A stretch of 64,000 nt of DNA from Anaspis maculata (GCA_949128115.1 OX421962.1:100346836-100410835); one strand, 5' to 3'. Shown: positions 1 through 13,161, counted from the stretch's first letter. The notes: generated by a model not told the origin, from the sequence alone. A program made the numbers and translations.

Positions 1-303
1 GATAAATGTTAGCGAATAAATATTCATCTTGCGGTTGTCGACGCAAAACCGATACGGACCATCAGGTTATTTCAACATTACCAGTTGGGGACACCCAAGG
101 TGAGGTAGATGGTTCTACGTCGCCAAGACCAAGCTCCAGTATCTGGTCCAGCTCTTTGTGTACGTGCATGCTTCTGGGTTGCTAGCGAGATATGGGGTCA
201 TACCGCTGTTTATGGGATATGTCCAGGGTTCCAGTTTGATGCGGTGTTCCACAAATTCCGTACAACTAGGAACCGACTGAGGTTCTTGGAAGACGTCACC
301 CAA
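1..303 (-). pseudogene. Ty3/Gypsy reverse transcriptase fragment (cut by window edge)
   Basis: Read on the minus strand, this stretch matches the start of a Ty3/Gypsy-type reverse transcriptase. In order it shows HRIKLEP, a segment aligning to the usual 'PI-QRYYPISP' region, then HKELDQILELG, EPSTSPWVSP and PDGPYRFCVDNRK. The last is the block just before the first catalytic aspartates, which would lie beyond base 1. At least two frameshifts (around 75-85 and 170-210) and a stop interrupt the frame, so it is dead. The match to the family is from recognisable motifs only. Sequence at 303-760 may belong to the same element but shows no motif I can name. Confidence 0.75.
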
Positions 304-1009
304 AAGAGAAGGAAACCGCTTTTGCTATTGTCAAAGGTCACCGACCCTCCTTACCTTTTCCTGGCTTTTATTCGGGACATTCTGGTATGCCCGAATACTG
401 GATGATCGTTGACTTTAACTGGGTGGCGTAGAATTCTACTCGCTTAGCTTTTTCAGTACATTCCGGGTTATGAATAAGTGGCGCAAGTTGAATAATCCAG
501 AAAGGGGGACATTTTAGACGTTTATTGAACATTAAAATCACCTGGGTCCATTCATCCTTTGGATTTTTTCCCATGGAGGTCGGTGAACGGTGTCATTCGC
601 CCGTGCCGGATGTAAAACTGCCCTGTTTTGCAGAGTTGCACTTTCATTGCGTTTCAGGAAATGCCATGCACTTATTTGTTCTAGCGGGTGAGCCGTAAGT
701 CGGTTACACCGAGACATACCGGGTGAATCATAACTTCAAATTGTCATTTCCGACACTATTTCGTAGATCAGTGGCGGACTAAGAGGAGGGGGGGGGGGGC
801 GGCGGGGGCGGTTCGCCCCGGGCCTCGGTGCCATGGGGGCCCCAATTCCTCTTGTTTGTGAAGAATACTGCAACAAAAATGGGATAAAATCCAAAAATTT
901 CAATTTTGTTTCTCGATGGTCTTTTTTTTTTCGCATATTAGGTACTTGGGTCAGTAAATTGCTTTTTTTTGTTTCATTTCAAAGCTACCTTGGCCGATGG
1001 GGTAATTAC

Positions 1010-1265
1010 TTGTGTAATATTTGGGACACCAAGTGTGTAATAATTGTGTAATATGTGTAATAATTGTGTAATGTGCGTAATAAATGCGTGATAAATGCGT
1101 AATATATGTTATATGTGTAATAAGTGCAATAAGTGTGAGCGTTATAAGTGAGTAACTCGGTGAGTAATATGCGTAATAAATGTGAAATATGTGTAATAAA
1201 CGTGTAATACGTATTTGTAAAGCGTAAAGAACGTGTAATATGTGTGATAAGCTATGAGCTGAGAT
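1010..1265. repeat. Degenerate TGTGTAATA short tandem repeat, left block
   Basis: About 250 bp of diverged copies of a 9-12 base unit around TGTGTAATAA. The same unit in the same orientation resumes at 3084-3290. The two blocks lie on either side of the sequence that contains the nested MITE and foldback, which suggests one original array later split by insertions. Confidence 0.75.
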
Positions 1266-1759
1266 ATGTGTAATTGTTGATGCAGAGTCTCAATTTCAAG
1301 TTTTCTTCTGCATCAATTTTGAATGCTGAAGCTTGAGCTTTAACATGAGCTACAGATTATAAAAATCGGTCAACAAGGAAAAAAGCTATGACCAAAAAAA
1401 CCAAGAAGTTGTTTCTTTCGAATCACCCTGTAGTGAAGAAAGATAATCGGAAAATTGAAAAACCGTTTCGAGATATGAGTGTACCATCCTCCCTGGACCA
1501 GTTGAAAATATCCAAAAACATGCTTTTTCGAATTGGGAATTGCTCTAATTTTTTAATTTTTGTAAGGTTTTACGCGACGCCCTGTATAACCAACAAGGAA
1601 GATTTGAACTCAATTCTGTATCCGTCCTCTGATAAAAAAAGGCGCAGGTATGTAGGAAAGGAAAATTTTTTGAACTAGTCCTGATATTCCGGGAGTTATT
1701 ATATAGGGCACTTTGATCTTCATTGAAAATTTTGGGTGGGTCACTTCAATTGTTGAGTA

Positions 1760-1965
1760 GTTTATATACATGGAGGTACTGAAGGTTAGTTCAGTCAGCT
1801 TACTTAGCCGCAAGTTTTAATTTAAGTAGCAAGGGCAGCGACGCCCATTGGCTCTTACGAACCAGCCTCCTCAGAACAGCCAATAAGCGATGCAACGCTT
1901 ACGACTAAAATTAAATTTTGCGGCTGAATAAGTTGACTGAACACACCTTTAGCCATGTACTGAGT
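1760..1965. mobile_element. Palindromic MITE nested in the hAT element
   Basis: The sequence TTCAGTCAGCTTACTTAGCC near 1791 returns as its inverse complement near 1920-1945. The arms extend outward to about 1762 and 1963 and inward to a short centre near 1865. It has no coding potential. Direct flanking duplications were not resolved. Confidence 0.65.
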
Positions 1966-2086
1966 ACTACAAGTACTGAGTACCTAATGATAGCCAGAAT
2001 CATGGATTTATTGGAAGTTTCAATAGATGAAATATCGGAGATGTGCAATAACGTAGTAAAGTTTAGGTATAATATACAGGTGGTTC

Positions 2087-3083
2087 GACTTTTATGTCAT
2101 TAAATTCAAAATCTATAGAGAATGAAAAATGAAGGGGACTTTTTTCAGAAAACATATTTGAGAAATGCCTAATAACAGAGATACAGCCCTTCAAAGTTGG
2201 AAATAAATAATCGTTTTTTCCGCATACAAATTATAGGTTTCCTGAAATTATCCCCTGTCGAACAATCATAACATAACATGTTCCATAAAAAAGTTTCAGG
2301 GGCTTAGAAATTAGGGGGTGTCTCTACTTTTCCCCCTTATTTTTCACCACCTAGCTATTTTTGGAAACTGTTCATAATTTCAATGTTCAATTTTGAAGAA
2401 AAAAATCACCGGTTCAAAATTTTGATTAGAGGCTTTGTTTGGGAGATATTTGGGATTGAAGGTTTGGAAAACATCTCAAAAGTACAACTTTAAAAGGTCT
2501 TAAAATTAAAATTAAAAAAAACTCATGATTTCTCAGCTGAAATAAGTTTTCTAGAATTTCTAAGTCGATAAACAACCATTTTTCCCAAAACACGAGGAAT
2601 TTTCAGGAAAAAAACAATTTGGGTTCTGGAAAGTGGCGATTTTGGGATGTTTTCCAAAGTTTCAAACTCAAATAACTCCTAAACAAAGCCTTTTATCAAA
2701 ATTTTGAAGAAGTGACTTTTTCTTCTAAATTGAACGTAGAATTCAGAAATATCAACAGTTCTCAAAGATATTCAGGAAGATGAAAAATATGGGGGGAGAA
2801 GAGGAGGCACCCCCTAATATCTACGCCCCTGAAGTATTTTTATGACACATGTTGTAATTGTTTGGCAAAAGATAATTCCAGTAAGCTTGCGGTTTAAATT
2901 CGAATCAAATCGGTTGAACGGTTCAAAAGTTACGCGGAAAAATCGGATTATTTATTTCTAACTTTGAAGATCTCTATCTCCGTTAATATGCATTTCTGAA
3001 ATATGTTTTCTGGAAAAAGTCCCTTTCATTTTTGATCCACTATCGATCCTTGAATTTAATGACGTTTAAGTTGAACCACCCTG
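2087..3083. mobile_element. Foldback element, CAGGGTG-type ends, TA target
   Basis: It starts CAGGTGGTTCGACTTTTATG and ends with the inverse ...GTTGAACCACCCTG. TA flanks both ends (TATA before, TATG after). Arms of roughly 150 bp are well matched. The middle carries a second weaker mirror pair: a segment with 'AAAATTTTGATTAGAGGC' near 2420 and its inverse near 2690. The middle is related to the middle of the element at 27841-28744, so the two belong to one family. Confidence 0.8.
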
Positions 3084-3290
3084 TATGTGTAATATACGAA
3101 ATAGTGCGTAATATGTGTAATATGCGTAATAGTGTGTAATATGTGTAATAATACGTAATAATGTGTAATAATGTGGAATAATGGGTGATATCGTGTAATA
3201 ATAAGTAATAAGTGTGTAATAAGACGTAATAATGTGTAATAAGTGTAATATGAGTGATAAATGCGAAATATGTGTAATATTACACACTTG
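3084..3290. repeat. Degenerate TGTGTAATA short tandem repeat, right block
   Basis: Continuation of the array seen at 1010-1265, same unit and orientation, directly abutting the right end of the foldback at 3083. It ends near TTACACACTTGGGACACT, after which hAT body sequence resumes. Confidence 0.75.
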
Positions 3291-3716
3291 GGACACTCGA
3301 CTTACGACTGATTACCCCCTCGACCTTGGCAGGCTCCATGACAACAGGTTTGGGGGCCTACACACAGGCAATGGAGGTGTCTCTGTGTCTGTATCATGGA
3401 ATCTCTAAGAATTGTTTTCACTTCAGGCTTTAGGGGCCCCGACCCCGGATATTATAGTGCCAGGGGCCTCAAGCCGTTGAAATTTTGTAATTTATTATCC
3501 ATTTTTAAAAGAGGGGGAAGACAAACCACAAAATAGTCTTGTCTGCGCGCTGCAGGTAGATACTAAAAATCCATATTCCTAATTTTGCATATACGAGTAG
3601 GTTTCATATGAGTCAACATTCCAAACAACTCATTTTTCTTGTTTCTTGGGCTTTTGCTAAATCACGGCGGGGGGTGGGGCGGGCCGGCGGGCCAAACAGT
3701 CTGTCGCCCTAGTGGA

Positions 3717-4028
3717 AATGTGCCCATATAGGCATATTTGGGCCACCCAATGTGCCCATGTGCACCATGGGGATATGCCCAATGTACCTATGTTCACCAT
3801 GGAGATATGCCCAATGTACCCATGTTGTGTACCATGGAAATGTGCCTAGCGTACCCATGTGCACCAACCATAGTCACATCCCCATGGGCACGTTGAGCAC
3901 ATACCCATGGTGCACATGGGTACATTGGGCATATTCCCATGGTGCACATGGATACATTGGGCATATCCCCATGGTACACATGGGCACATTGGGCGTCCCA
4001 AATGTGGCCCATATGGGCACATTTCCAC
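3717..4028. repeat. Palindromic minisatellite (CCATGG/CCCAATG units)
   Basis: Three or more roughly 32-bp units containing GCACCATGGGGATATGCCCA run in one direction up to about 3870, and the same units then run as inverse complements to about 4028. The outermost ends (ATGTGCCCATATAGGC and GGCCCATATGGGCACAT) also mirror each other. The whole block can fold as one hairpin. Open frames here on both strands are by-products of the repeat. Confidence 0.8.
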
Positions 4029-4409
4029 CAGGGCGGCCCTCCTTCATATTCTCAACTTCCACTCCTCGGGGGCCCCATCTCACAATTCCGCCCAGGGCCC
4101 CCAGGTCCCTTAGTTCGCCGCACTGTCGTAGATAGTGTTTGTTTTGCAGTCACACTATAAATTTCACCCCTTTGGAGGACATGACTCCATACAAACGTTG
4201 GCTAGGTCTTTGGCAGATCGCTTAATCGATAGGGAATATTCGATCCTGATAATATTTTAATTAAAAATAATATGAACGAATAATTATGAACTTTCAATTC
4301 GCCCCAACGATACCCCAAAATTGCACACTTTTCACGTGCAATTTTGACGTGCTGTGAAGCCGCCATCGGCACCTCCACCAAATGAACAGATGTGTCCTAG
4401 TCTCATGTT

Positions 4410-4833
4410 GAAGTCAGAAAGTTCCGACAAAATTAGCTTAAATTTAGAATACTTAGGCTGGTTTATCAAAATTATTTACCTACCTGTCGAACTTTCAAAG
4501 TATCCCACCAGTAGTGTAGAAGTTATAGAGATCGTTAATTTAGAAAAATCCGAAGAACAGTTGACTTTAGCCCACTCATAACTCCTAAGCTATACTGATT
4601 GGATTCTTCCAAAATTTGTCAGGTTATGGTAGATAATGTCGATACACCAGCTTTTGCCTAATTCAAGCTAATTTTGTCCAAACGTTCTATTTGAAAAAAC
4701 AAATGAATTTTGAAGGAGTGTATCTTCGTAATGAGGCTGAACTTTGCAAAATGGTATCTATGCAAGTTTTCATCATCTTTTGACGAGATCTATCCACAGC
4801 TGAATTCTTTACTATCATCGCTTGAACACCTTG
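4410..4833. repeat. Decayed copy of the 30301-30832 CAGGGTG family
   Basis: The right part (TTTTGACGAGATCTATCCACAG, then ACTATCATCGCTTGAACACC) matches the right end of the element at 30301-30832. Earlier parts match its middle, including the passage about 'AGTGTAGAAGTTATAGAG'. The left terminus is missing or too diverged to see, so it is called a truncated relic. Confidence 0.6.
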
Positions 4834-7800
4834 TATCTTCCTGGAACGTTATACAGACCTTTTTCATCCTCAAGATTCTCAAGTCTTGATTCTTGAACGT
4901 ATTTCAGACTTTTTTCTTTTTTGAAGCCTCTTCTCAAGCTCTCAGTTCAGATCTGGAAGTCGCATAGTTTTAAAGAATATTGAAAATTTTCAAATTACTC
5001 CTCTCCATATTCTTGATGAAACCGGTGCGTAATCGGCAGACGAGTTAAAACAGTCGTGGTGAATCCGCAACAATTATTGGTAGTTTTTTTTTCCAAATTT
5101 TATAACTTTAAAAAATATCTTGTACTTATCAGCTAATTATTTGTTTAATTTCTTGTCTCTGGACGTTATTATTGGAAAGTAAGTGATTGACAGCCTTGCA
5201 AAATGCAAGATTCAAATTGTGCAAATGTTACACGACTCTATTATTGATTGTGATAACTATGGTTATAATACTATGACTGTAGCCAAAAAATGCTAAAAAT
5301 AAGATCTACAAACTCTGATATTTGCAAATTTTTATTTTCACAATTACCAGCCAACACCAGATACCGTCGTAAACAATTAAAACCTAACAAATCTAGCAAA
5401 CAACATTGAAATTCGGCAAATATTTCTTACAATTCTCCATATACGTGCGAAATCATTATACCGTATTTTCTCATGTTAGTACCTAATCGTGGCCATTAGT
5501 GTTCAATTTGACCGTTTAATATCATTTTTCTCATCATGGAAAAGTTTCCCGATAAACAATCAATTTTTCTCCCTGCGATGTTGGAGGGAACATGTAAGTG
5601 AATAATTTTCTGCCTGGATGTGTGCCATTCAAATGTCGAAGATTTTTGTAGAGCATTTTGTGAAGTGATGAACAGCGAGCTGAAGAGCTTTTAGTGGTGA
5701 TTTATCTGTTTGCGATTGGCTGTCATGTGCTGGTTGGAAACGTACATGGGTGGTTATACAGTTTTAAACAGGTGTTTTGGACGGGTCCATTCACACTCTT
5801 GTTATATCGTTAGTGGAGGTTAAAAGCAAAAATATTGCGCACATTTATTTCTCGGGATGTGGTTCGCTATGGGAAAGGAGACCCTTATGAAACTCTCCTG
5901 TATGTTATTTTGTTATGCCTACCTATATCTTCCGGAAATTCCTTGATTATTACATACATGTTACTTTCAACGAATAAGGACAGCTGAAATGGGTCTGGGC
6001 TACTCGCTTTAAGCTATCGATGAAAAGTGAAAAATCACACTAGCTACTGATAAAATCGAACTAGTATATAACAGCGCCAGATTAAAATGTTTTTGGGGCC
6101 TGGAAATAGTTCCAGTCGAGGTTCCAGTCTAAAACCCCCCCTCCAATTTTGTTGATTATGGATGAAAGATTAGAATTATTGGTTGAAGTAGTGACTTTCG
6201 TCAGCTGAATCACGTTTTTACTTCGTTTGCGACGAAGTGTAAGCCTTTTCCAGAGACCCCAGATCGAGTCCTGTCTATCACTCTCGCCGCAACCTCTGTC
6301 ACTTATCTTATCTGACAGAGTGATATTAGCTGCACTAAAATTTTACCCCATGGACCTGTACTTAAACTGGACTTATAATACCGTATATCGCCATGACTCC
6401 AGTAGAATGCCGACATTATCGTTATCCCTAGGGACTTTCATTTTCCACAATTAATATTTACCGTTCTGCTACGATGACTTTTCTCTGATGGCGACATGAC
6501 ATCGCAGTATAAAGTTTAGGTTAGGTGTCAAAATGACATTTTCAAATTTGCTTGAGAGGCATAGCCGTTTTCTTACGGTCGCTTGCAGCGTTTTGTACGT
6601 ACATGTGTTCATAGGTTCCGGTAATTCAATAGAAGGGACGATGTTCCGTGTCAAAAATTGTTAACTGAAGTGTGTTGAATACACGGTGTGCTGTTGGGCA
6701 CTAGGCCGTTTGGCTTTTTTGTTTATGTTCCCCAATGGCTGGCCGTTGTTTGTGTTTTTCTGCATTCTGTAACGAAATAGTAGAATTTCATTCAATAATT
6801 GATTACGGCAATCTTACTTGTGAAAAGAAAACACTCTCAAGGCCTGAGCTGTGTGGTCCAGTAGGAAGTACCTAGCTGTGGTTTGTGCTGCCGAAATCAC
6901 AGTGCTTGCGCCCCTTCTATACCGTGCATTTTCTTTCGCAGAACTACTGATAATAAGTAATGAAATCCACAGAATATTCTTATTAAACGGATTAGGGAGT
7001 TATAAAACACACCAAATTCGAATTCGACACCACAAATCCGGAAACTTCCCACGTTGAAAAAAACGAAACTGTCAAAATGACGTTTCTTGTGCAGGGATCA
7101 CGCCCTCCTTGGATCACGCTTTCTGGTGCAAAACTGATAAATCGCAACCGTGATCCCTGATCGCAACTGCGTTGATTTTGAACTTTTGAAGCAATCTTCG
7201 ATAAATTCGAAAGACAGTGACTCTCAAACTTCATGACTGTTTCAACTTGCGAACTTGCAATGAGTTCTTCGAAATGAAATAAACCTGATGGCTACTTTCG
7301 AAGTAAAAAACATATTATTGTAAATTGAATCAGTTATTATAAAATAATATTATATCCATAAATATTTATAGTACAAAATGTGCCGATGCAAGTTGCAGAT
7401 TTTCTATAATCTTTTGAGAACTTCTGTTATGATAACGATAATGGTAGCGCCCCTGTGGCGTCATTTGTTGTTTGGTCGGGTAGGGTGATCAGCAGTCCAT
7501 TTTAAATACAGGTCCATGTTTTACCCATATAAACTATTTACGAGAGCTACACCAGTATCCATGGCAGCTGATTCATCTATACCCGTGTACCTAACTAGCT
7601 AATACAGAACCGAATTACAAGCAAAACAACATAAGCACCAATCTTGATAATATTGTCTAAAGGAGCCGGCTGTTTTAGTTCAACTATTCAACACAATGAA
7701 CAATAAAAACACATATGACTTTGACACTAACTTACCCTTGGTGATTCAAACGAACCATTTCAGCGTAGTAGGCATTTATGTAACAATCAGCAAAACTACT

Positions 7801-9552
7801 CGTGCTAAGGTAATTCGAGTTGAATGTTTTAAATTCCTCAAACAACTAGGTATCAGTCACTTGAGAAGTAGAACCAATATTATCTTGGACAAAATACCTT
7901 GACTTCGTCTCGGGATTTTGGTCAGATAATGTTGGGTCTATACTTTACCCCTCGTAAATGAGAACTGTTTTCGAATTGAAACGATGTAGTTGGAAAAACT
8001 TTTTGCTCTTGTTATATTATACTGTTTAAAAAACAATAAGCACTTGTTACATTACTGTTGATAAAACATCATATAAGGTGTTATGGCAACTAGGTACCTA
8101 TACGGTATACTTACCAACATGGATGTTTGTGACTGAGTAATATTGTATTCTTTCTGCTCGCTTCAAATTGAGCATTTTGTGATTTCATACTTTGCACCTA
8201 AAGACGGTGAAAACTACTTGAAAATTGTTTCAGAAGACCAATATCAGAAATTGGAATTTTTTGCTCCAACTGATCATAATTATTTCTAGTGAATAAACGT
8301 GAGTTATAAAACGATTCATTACCAAGTAATAAAACCCATCAAAAACGAATGGGGGAGCAAGATGGGCATCTCTCATCATCGCTTAATGCTTACCTACACC
8401 CCGGTGGCCTGGCCAAACAATGGGGCACGGCGCGTGGATGATGCAAATTCACGTTGTGTTGTAAAATGATATGAACCACTTAACTACATTTATCTCCCTC
8501 CATTTACCGGAGAATCCTGTTAACCAGAAGGAACATTAAATAACTAACACAATGGGTGTTAATGCGGCTATATCTCGGGGTGTTATGAAAAACTCCTGTT
8601 TTGGGGGCTACTATTGCCGCTGGCTGCTTGAGTAGTGTGGGAGAATTATAATAGGCACGTGTGTATCAATCCAGTGATTTCCAACAGTGGGGTCCTTGTT
8701 CTCGCACCCGCAAGCTTTCGGCTTGCGTTGATGGCTATAATACCACAGGTAAAGATGAACTTACATCACTATTATGAAAAAGCACACACAAAGAAATCGA
8801 ATGAAAATAACCTCAACATCTTTATATTAAGTGAGTATAGGTGAGGTGCCTGAAGTCTAAATTTTGGTGGCTGAAAGGCAAAACAGCATAAACTTGACAT
8901 TTGACTCCTGATCTCACGAAAAAATCCGATTTCTCGCAAGTCTAAGTTATTTCCTAAGTCACTTGAAATTGTCAGAATTAATTAAACCGGCTTTCACCAC
9001 CCTAACTCTGATTCACAAGCAAATCAACAATAATTCGCACCTACAGGACTGGCCTCAGCCATGTCCTCTCAACCGATAGTATGGGTTTGACATGCTCATA
9101 TAACCTTATCTATAACGCCTAACCCTAGCGGTGAGATGTATAAAAATTGAAATCCTACATAATTTTCTTTCAACAACAGTAATTGTAGAGTTATGAATGA
9201 AATTCTCACCTACACTTATAAAGCAGAATAATTCCTTGGTAGCAACGCAAATGTGACCACAAAAGATTAAATGGGGGTCCATTTAGAAATCTTGAGCTGC
9301 ACCAGCCCCATCCTCCCATCCAATACACCCAAATACTTTGAATCAAGTTTACATACTAAAATGTCAAAATGACGGTTGAAATGTCACTAATTTCATTATT
9401 GGATTTTCAATTTTTTCACAAGGAGACGTTCTTATCAAATAAAGTCCCATACACCTGCTGATGACCAAAGCGTACCTTTCCTGGCTGGTAAAAGGATAAA
9501 AGAAATTGTTCGTGTTCTTTTTCAATGACGGTTTTGGTCGGCTGACAAAAAT
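4834..9552. other. Stretch without recognised gene
   Basis: AT-rich sequence with only short, unremarkable open frames (at most 80 codons) and no recognised protein motif. A perfect 7-bp hairpin CGCAAGC...GCTTGCG sits near 8709-8727, and a short inverted pair (CAGGGATCACG / CGTGATCCCTG) lies at about 7094-7162. Nothing else is supported. Confidence 0.5.
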
Positions 9553-9656
9553 ACTCTGATAGCTTGATGGTGAAAGACGATACCTCCGACCCTGCCAGTT
9601 GCAACAGGCACGAGGCGTGTATCCAGAGGGCGCGAGTTCGAATCCTGCGATTCCCC
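9553..9656 (+). repeat. tRNA-like SINE head (A and B boxes)
   Basis: An A-box-like TAGCTTGATGGTG lies at 9560-9572 and a good B-box GAGTTCGAATCC at 9634-9645, followed by GATTCCCC. The spacing is close to that of a tRNA promoter. The expected 5' acceptor strand is not present, so a working tRNA is unlikely. A T-rich run follows at 9660, as in tRNA-derived SINEs. Confidence 0.5.
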
Positions 9657-10085
9657 GATTTTTTTTTATGAAAAAGATCATTTTCTATATTTTGAAAGCA
9701 ACCTAAATTTGAAATACTGGTTTTTGATGGGATTCCCGATTTTTTTTGCGATAATTCGGTGTACCGCTCGCTTATAAGATGCTCAAGCACAACAACAGCC
9801 ACAGACAGGCTTGGTCAGAAAATAGCGGTGTTTTTCGAGAAAAAATTGAAATATATGAAGAAATATTAGTATTGGTAAATCTGGGTGGTCAGAGAAGCTG
9901 TGTTTTTCGAGAAAAAATGGAAAATTGTGTTTTTTTTTTTTATTTGAAATACATACACATTTTCTTCATAAACTCATTCGAAATTACCCTTTTTTCTGTT
10001 ATTATTATTTATCCACTGGTTTTCATAAAATCTACGTTTACAGAAAAACTCGAAAATGATGTCTTAATTTGAATGTAGTTTCCTC

Positions 10086-11374
10086 CCGGTCGTAGGAAAA
10101 ATGGTGTACGTAGCTCGCCGTGAAGTGTCTTACTTCCATTCGTGTGATTTCTGCACTCGGCATTAACTTACACACTCATGCGTAATGTATCACTTTCCGT
10201 ACTTGTTACGTAATGTACTATTTCAACACTCGTGGCTTGTTACACAAGTTGCTTCCCGACACTCAGCCTCTCACAGAACTCGGGCTGCACCTTCGTTCTG
10301 CAAATTTCGGCTTCGTGTCTGGAAACCACTTAGGTATGTGACAGCCAACTCGTATTGTGAACTACTATTTCGTGCTGCCATAACCGAATATTTCATATAA
10401 CCGTTTATATAGTTTATTTTCACATTGCTATAAAATGTATATTTTCGAAGCAATAAACTCTTATCTATCTATCTATCTATTTATCTATCTATCATAACCG
10501 AATATGACAAAATACGCTCAGCGCCCTGCACTGCAATATTCATTACACGTGAAAAATAAACTAACCATGCAAAATCATTTACAGTTCAAGAGAGACCACG
10601 TTTCCAATGTTGTAGCTTGAAATTTCCGGTGTAAATCAGTTAAAATTATAAATAACCACTTCAATCGACATTTTAGAGTCATTTTTTTCATAGCTGTTGG
10701 TATATCTGGAGAATGATTTTTGACGTTTTGTGGCGCGAACGTTTAAAAGTGATTTATTTATGCCATTTTCTGTGTTTTGTCTTCACACAAGGCTCTGGAG
10801 CTCAGAGATTCCGGGATTTTTGGAGGAGCTATTCTAATTGGGGAGGGGAAGGGTGGTTTCAAGCAAAAAATTCAAACATAGTAGGTACGCAATTTTCCAC
10901 ATCGACATTTGACACAAAAAGTCTGCATCTAGTGGGTATATCCTCGTGTCTTGATGGCGAATGATAGAAGTCCAACTTGGAATTTATTCCACTTATTTTG
11001 ACATGATTCTAATTATTTGTAATTTTATTAAAAGCAGCACGAAAATAGATGTATGCAACTCGTGCTGAAAACGGCAAAGCATAACTTTCTTACTAAAATA
11101 CGTCTATTAAAAATTTTAAAGTATAAAAAAAAACTTTCTTACATGCAGCTCTCGGCCTAGGGCCTCGAGCTGCATTTACGTCCGTTATGCTATGCCTGGT
11201 TTTCGGCGCTAGTAACGAAATAGTTGATTATATTACAAGCAACGAAAGTGATACTTTTCGCATGAATGAAAAACTGCGCACGAGCGCCAGCGACTCAGCA
11301 AGTGCGATAATCACACGAATGCAAGAAAAGACACTTTCTTGGGAGTAAATGTACACCATTTTTCCTTTGACCGG
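10086..11374. mobile_element. Foldback-like inverted repeat
   Basis: The left end (CCGGTCGTAGGAAAAATGGT) has its diverged inverse at the right end (ACCATTTTTCCTTTGACCGG). The arms continue through a shared segment with CATTCGTGTGATT for about 130 bp. The centre holds an unrelated stretch with a (TATC)n tail. Flanking duplications were not found. Confidence 0.55.
10440..10496 (+). repeat. (TATC)n microsatellite after AATAAA
   Basis: AATAAACTCTTATCTATC... is followed by about ten TATC-type units. An AATAAA followed directly by a simple repeat is a common form for the 3' tail of a non-LTR retrotransposon, so this may be such a tail. That reading is inference. Confidence 0.6.
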
Positions 11375-12414
11375 CCCATTTCCCTTGTCCGACGTCTGCT
11401 CATCAACGATTGAAATATCAAAATACTTTTGTCAGAAGGCGTCACTTGCCGGTACTACTCACTGATATCCTATTTTCTAATGTATATTTTCGAATGTTTG
11501 ATTGCCACTTTTCCATTTCTATGAATCAAATGAAATTACCAAAAACCAGATCAAGTTCCTCCAATTTTGAGCAATTTCACAACAGCCGGCAACGCCGCTC
11601 GACATTGACAGTTGCTAGGGATTTTTGATATTTTGTTCAGATTCACCTAGATATACTAAAACTAAATTATTTCAATCTCTTTTGATTTCAATGTCACGGA
11701 TTCAGCCAACGCTCTCATGCGATTTGTTTTATTTCTATCATCATTGATTACTGGAAGTTTTCGACTTTGGACAACTACCATCTACTGAGAGCGAAGAAGC
11801 ATCAGTGACATTCCCAGGGAAGTATGTGGCCCAAGGACGCCTCCTAAATTCTGGATCATGGAAGCTCGTTTGACATGGAGCTATGTTTGGCATTGAAAAG
11901 CGAAAGCAAGAGGCACTAGTGGCGATATTTTTACTTTCGCACACAGTGTTTGCAATTGGCAAGTTTCGCGCCTACTAGTCTGGTGGACTAGGGTTACCAC
12001 TATCTATTCTATGACAACGGAACAATTTTTTGCAGGAATGTTCAGAAAGCCTTCATCTATCATTTGACAAGTGCTGCCAAGCAATTTTTCAATGTGGGGG
12101 GTCAGGGGTCCTTTTTTTGACAACTTAAATCGTTTTTTGTCGATAAAATCCGAATTAAAAATGCTAAATAGAAAACTTCCACGGATTATTGAAGAGCAAC
12201 TCGGAAGGTCACTTATGTGTGATAAAAATTATTACAGGGTGAACAGGCTCCGAAAAGAATGACTTTCCGTCAACATGCAATATAATAAAGAAAACATTGT
12301 GCCAAAGACCTTTAGCTTCGTCATTGGAAAATGCCGATTGGCATATTTGTTGATCATATCCACCGGAACTGGTTGAGAATGACACTTAACTGCGTCAATT
12401 TTGCCGAAGCTATA

Positions 12415-13161
12415 CAGGCTGTCCCGAAAATACACCGACAACGTTCTAGGACAGCTTCCTCTCATCAAAATAAGAAGAAAAGTTCCTATGAACATGGGCC
12501 CGGAAACGCTTCATAAGGGAGCTACAGGCCCCTAAAGGTGAGACCCTGAAGATGGTTGTTTAATTGATATTTCCGAAACCGTCCAAGGAAAATCAATGGA
12601 ATTCGACACATTCAATAACCTTCTTATGCATAACAAAATTTGAATGTCTAACAAAAATGAAGTTGCTTTGGAATAGTTTTTCTTTCGCCTTGAATATCGT
12701 AATTAAAAAATCAGCATTTCTGACCACGTTTCCATACATTTAAACTCAAATATCTCGTAAACGGTGCATCTATCGGGGTTGAACAGGGAAACCTTTTTTT
12801 GGTAGAAAGCTACAATACTCTATAATTTCTTGTTGAATTTGGAAACAATTCACAATCAAAAGAGTAAGGGTTATTTGTACTCCCACACCTCAGCCTGACC
12901 CACCCCTGGTGAATTATTTTGGAATTAATCTTGCTCTATTTTGTTAGGCATGAAAAGATCAGTGGATGTGTCAAGTTTGATTGATTTCCTTCGAACGGTT
13001 TCGGAGATATTGAATAAAAACCATCTTCAGGGTCCCACCTTTAGGGGACTGTAGCTCCCTTAGGAAGCGTTTCCGGACCCATGTTTATAGGAACTTTTCT
13101 TCTTGTTTTGATGAGAGGAAGCTGCCTTAGAACGTTGTCGGTATATTTTCGGGACACCCTG
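12415..13161. mobile_element. Foldback nested in left arm, TATA duplication
   Basis: It begins CAGGCTGTCCCGAAAATAC and ends with the inverse GTATATTTTCGGGACACCCTG. TATA precedes (12411-12414) and follows (13162-13165). The uninterrupted partner arm near 14935 shows the empty site, CACCCTGTATATAGC, so the insertion boundaries are supported by comparison inside this window. Arms are about 140 bp. Confidence 0.85.

Larger units (their letters stand above)
769..4125. mobile_element. hAT-type DNA transposon, non-autonomous, with nested insertions
   Basis: The element begins CAGTGGCGGACTAAG and ends with the imperfect inverse CTTAGTTCGCCGCACTG. It is flanked by a perfect 8-bp target duplication, TCGTAGAT, at 761-768 and 4126-4133. 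Eight-base duplications and CAGNGGCG termini are typical of hAT. No transposase frame is visible. The outer parts match, in reverse orientation, the shorter copy at 22031-23136 (GC-rich ends, the segments near 840-950, 3290-3560 and 3620-4125). The extra length comes from TGTGTAATA repeats, a MITE, a foldback element and a palindromic minisatellite. Confidence 0.9.

Noticed and set aside
3752..4135. 127-codon frame rich in Cys, Met and His-Gly
   Set aside because: Lies in the palindromic minisatellite of a hAT element and has similar frames on both strands.
9364..9802. Overlapping 105- and 128-codon frames on minus
   Set aside because: They run through the tRNA-like SINE head and T-rich tail; no protein motif.
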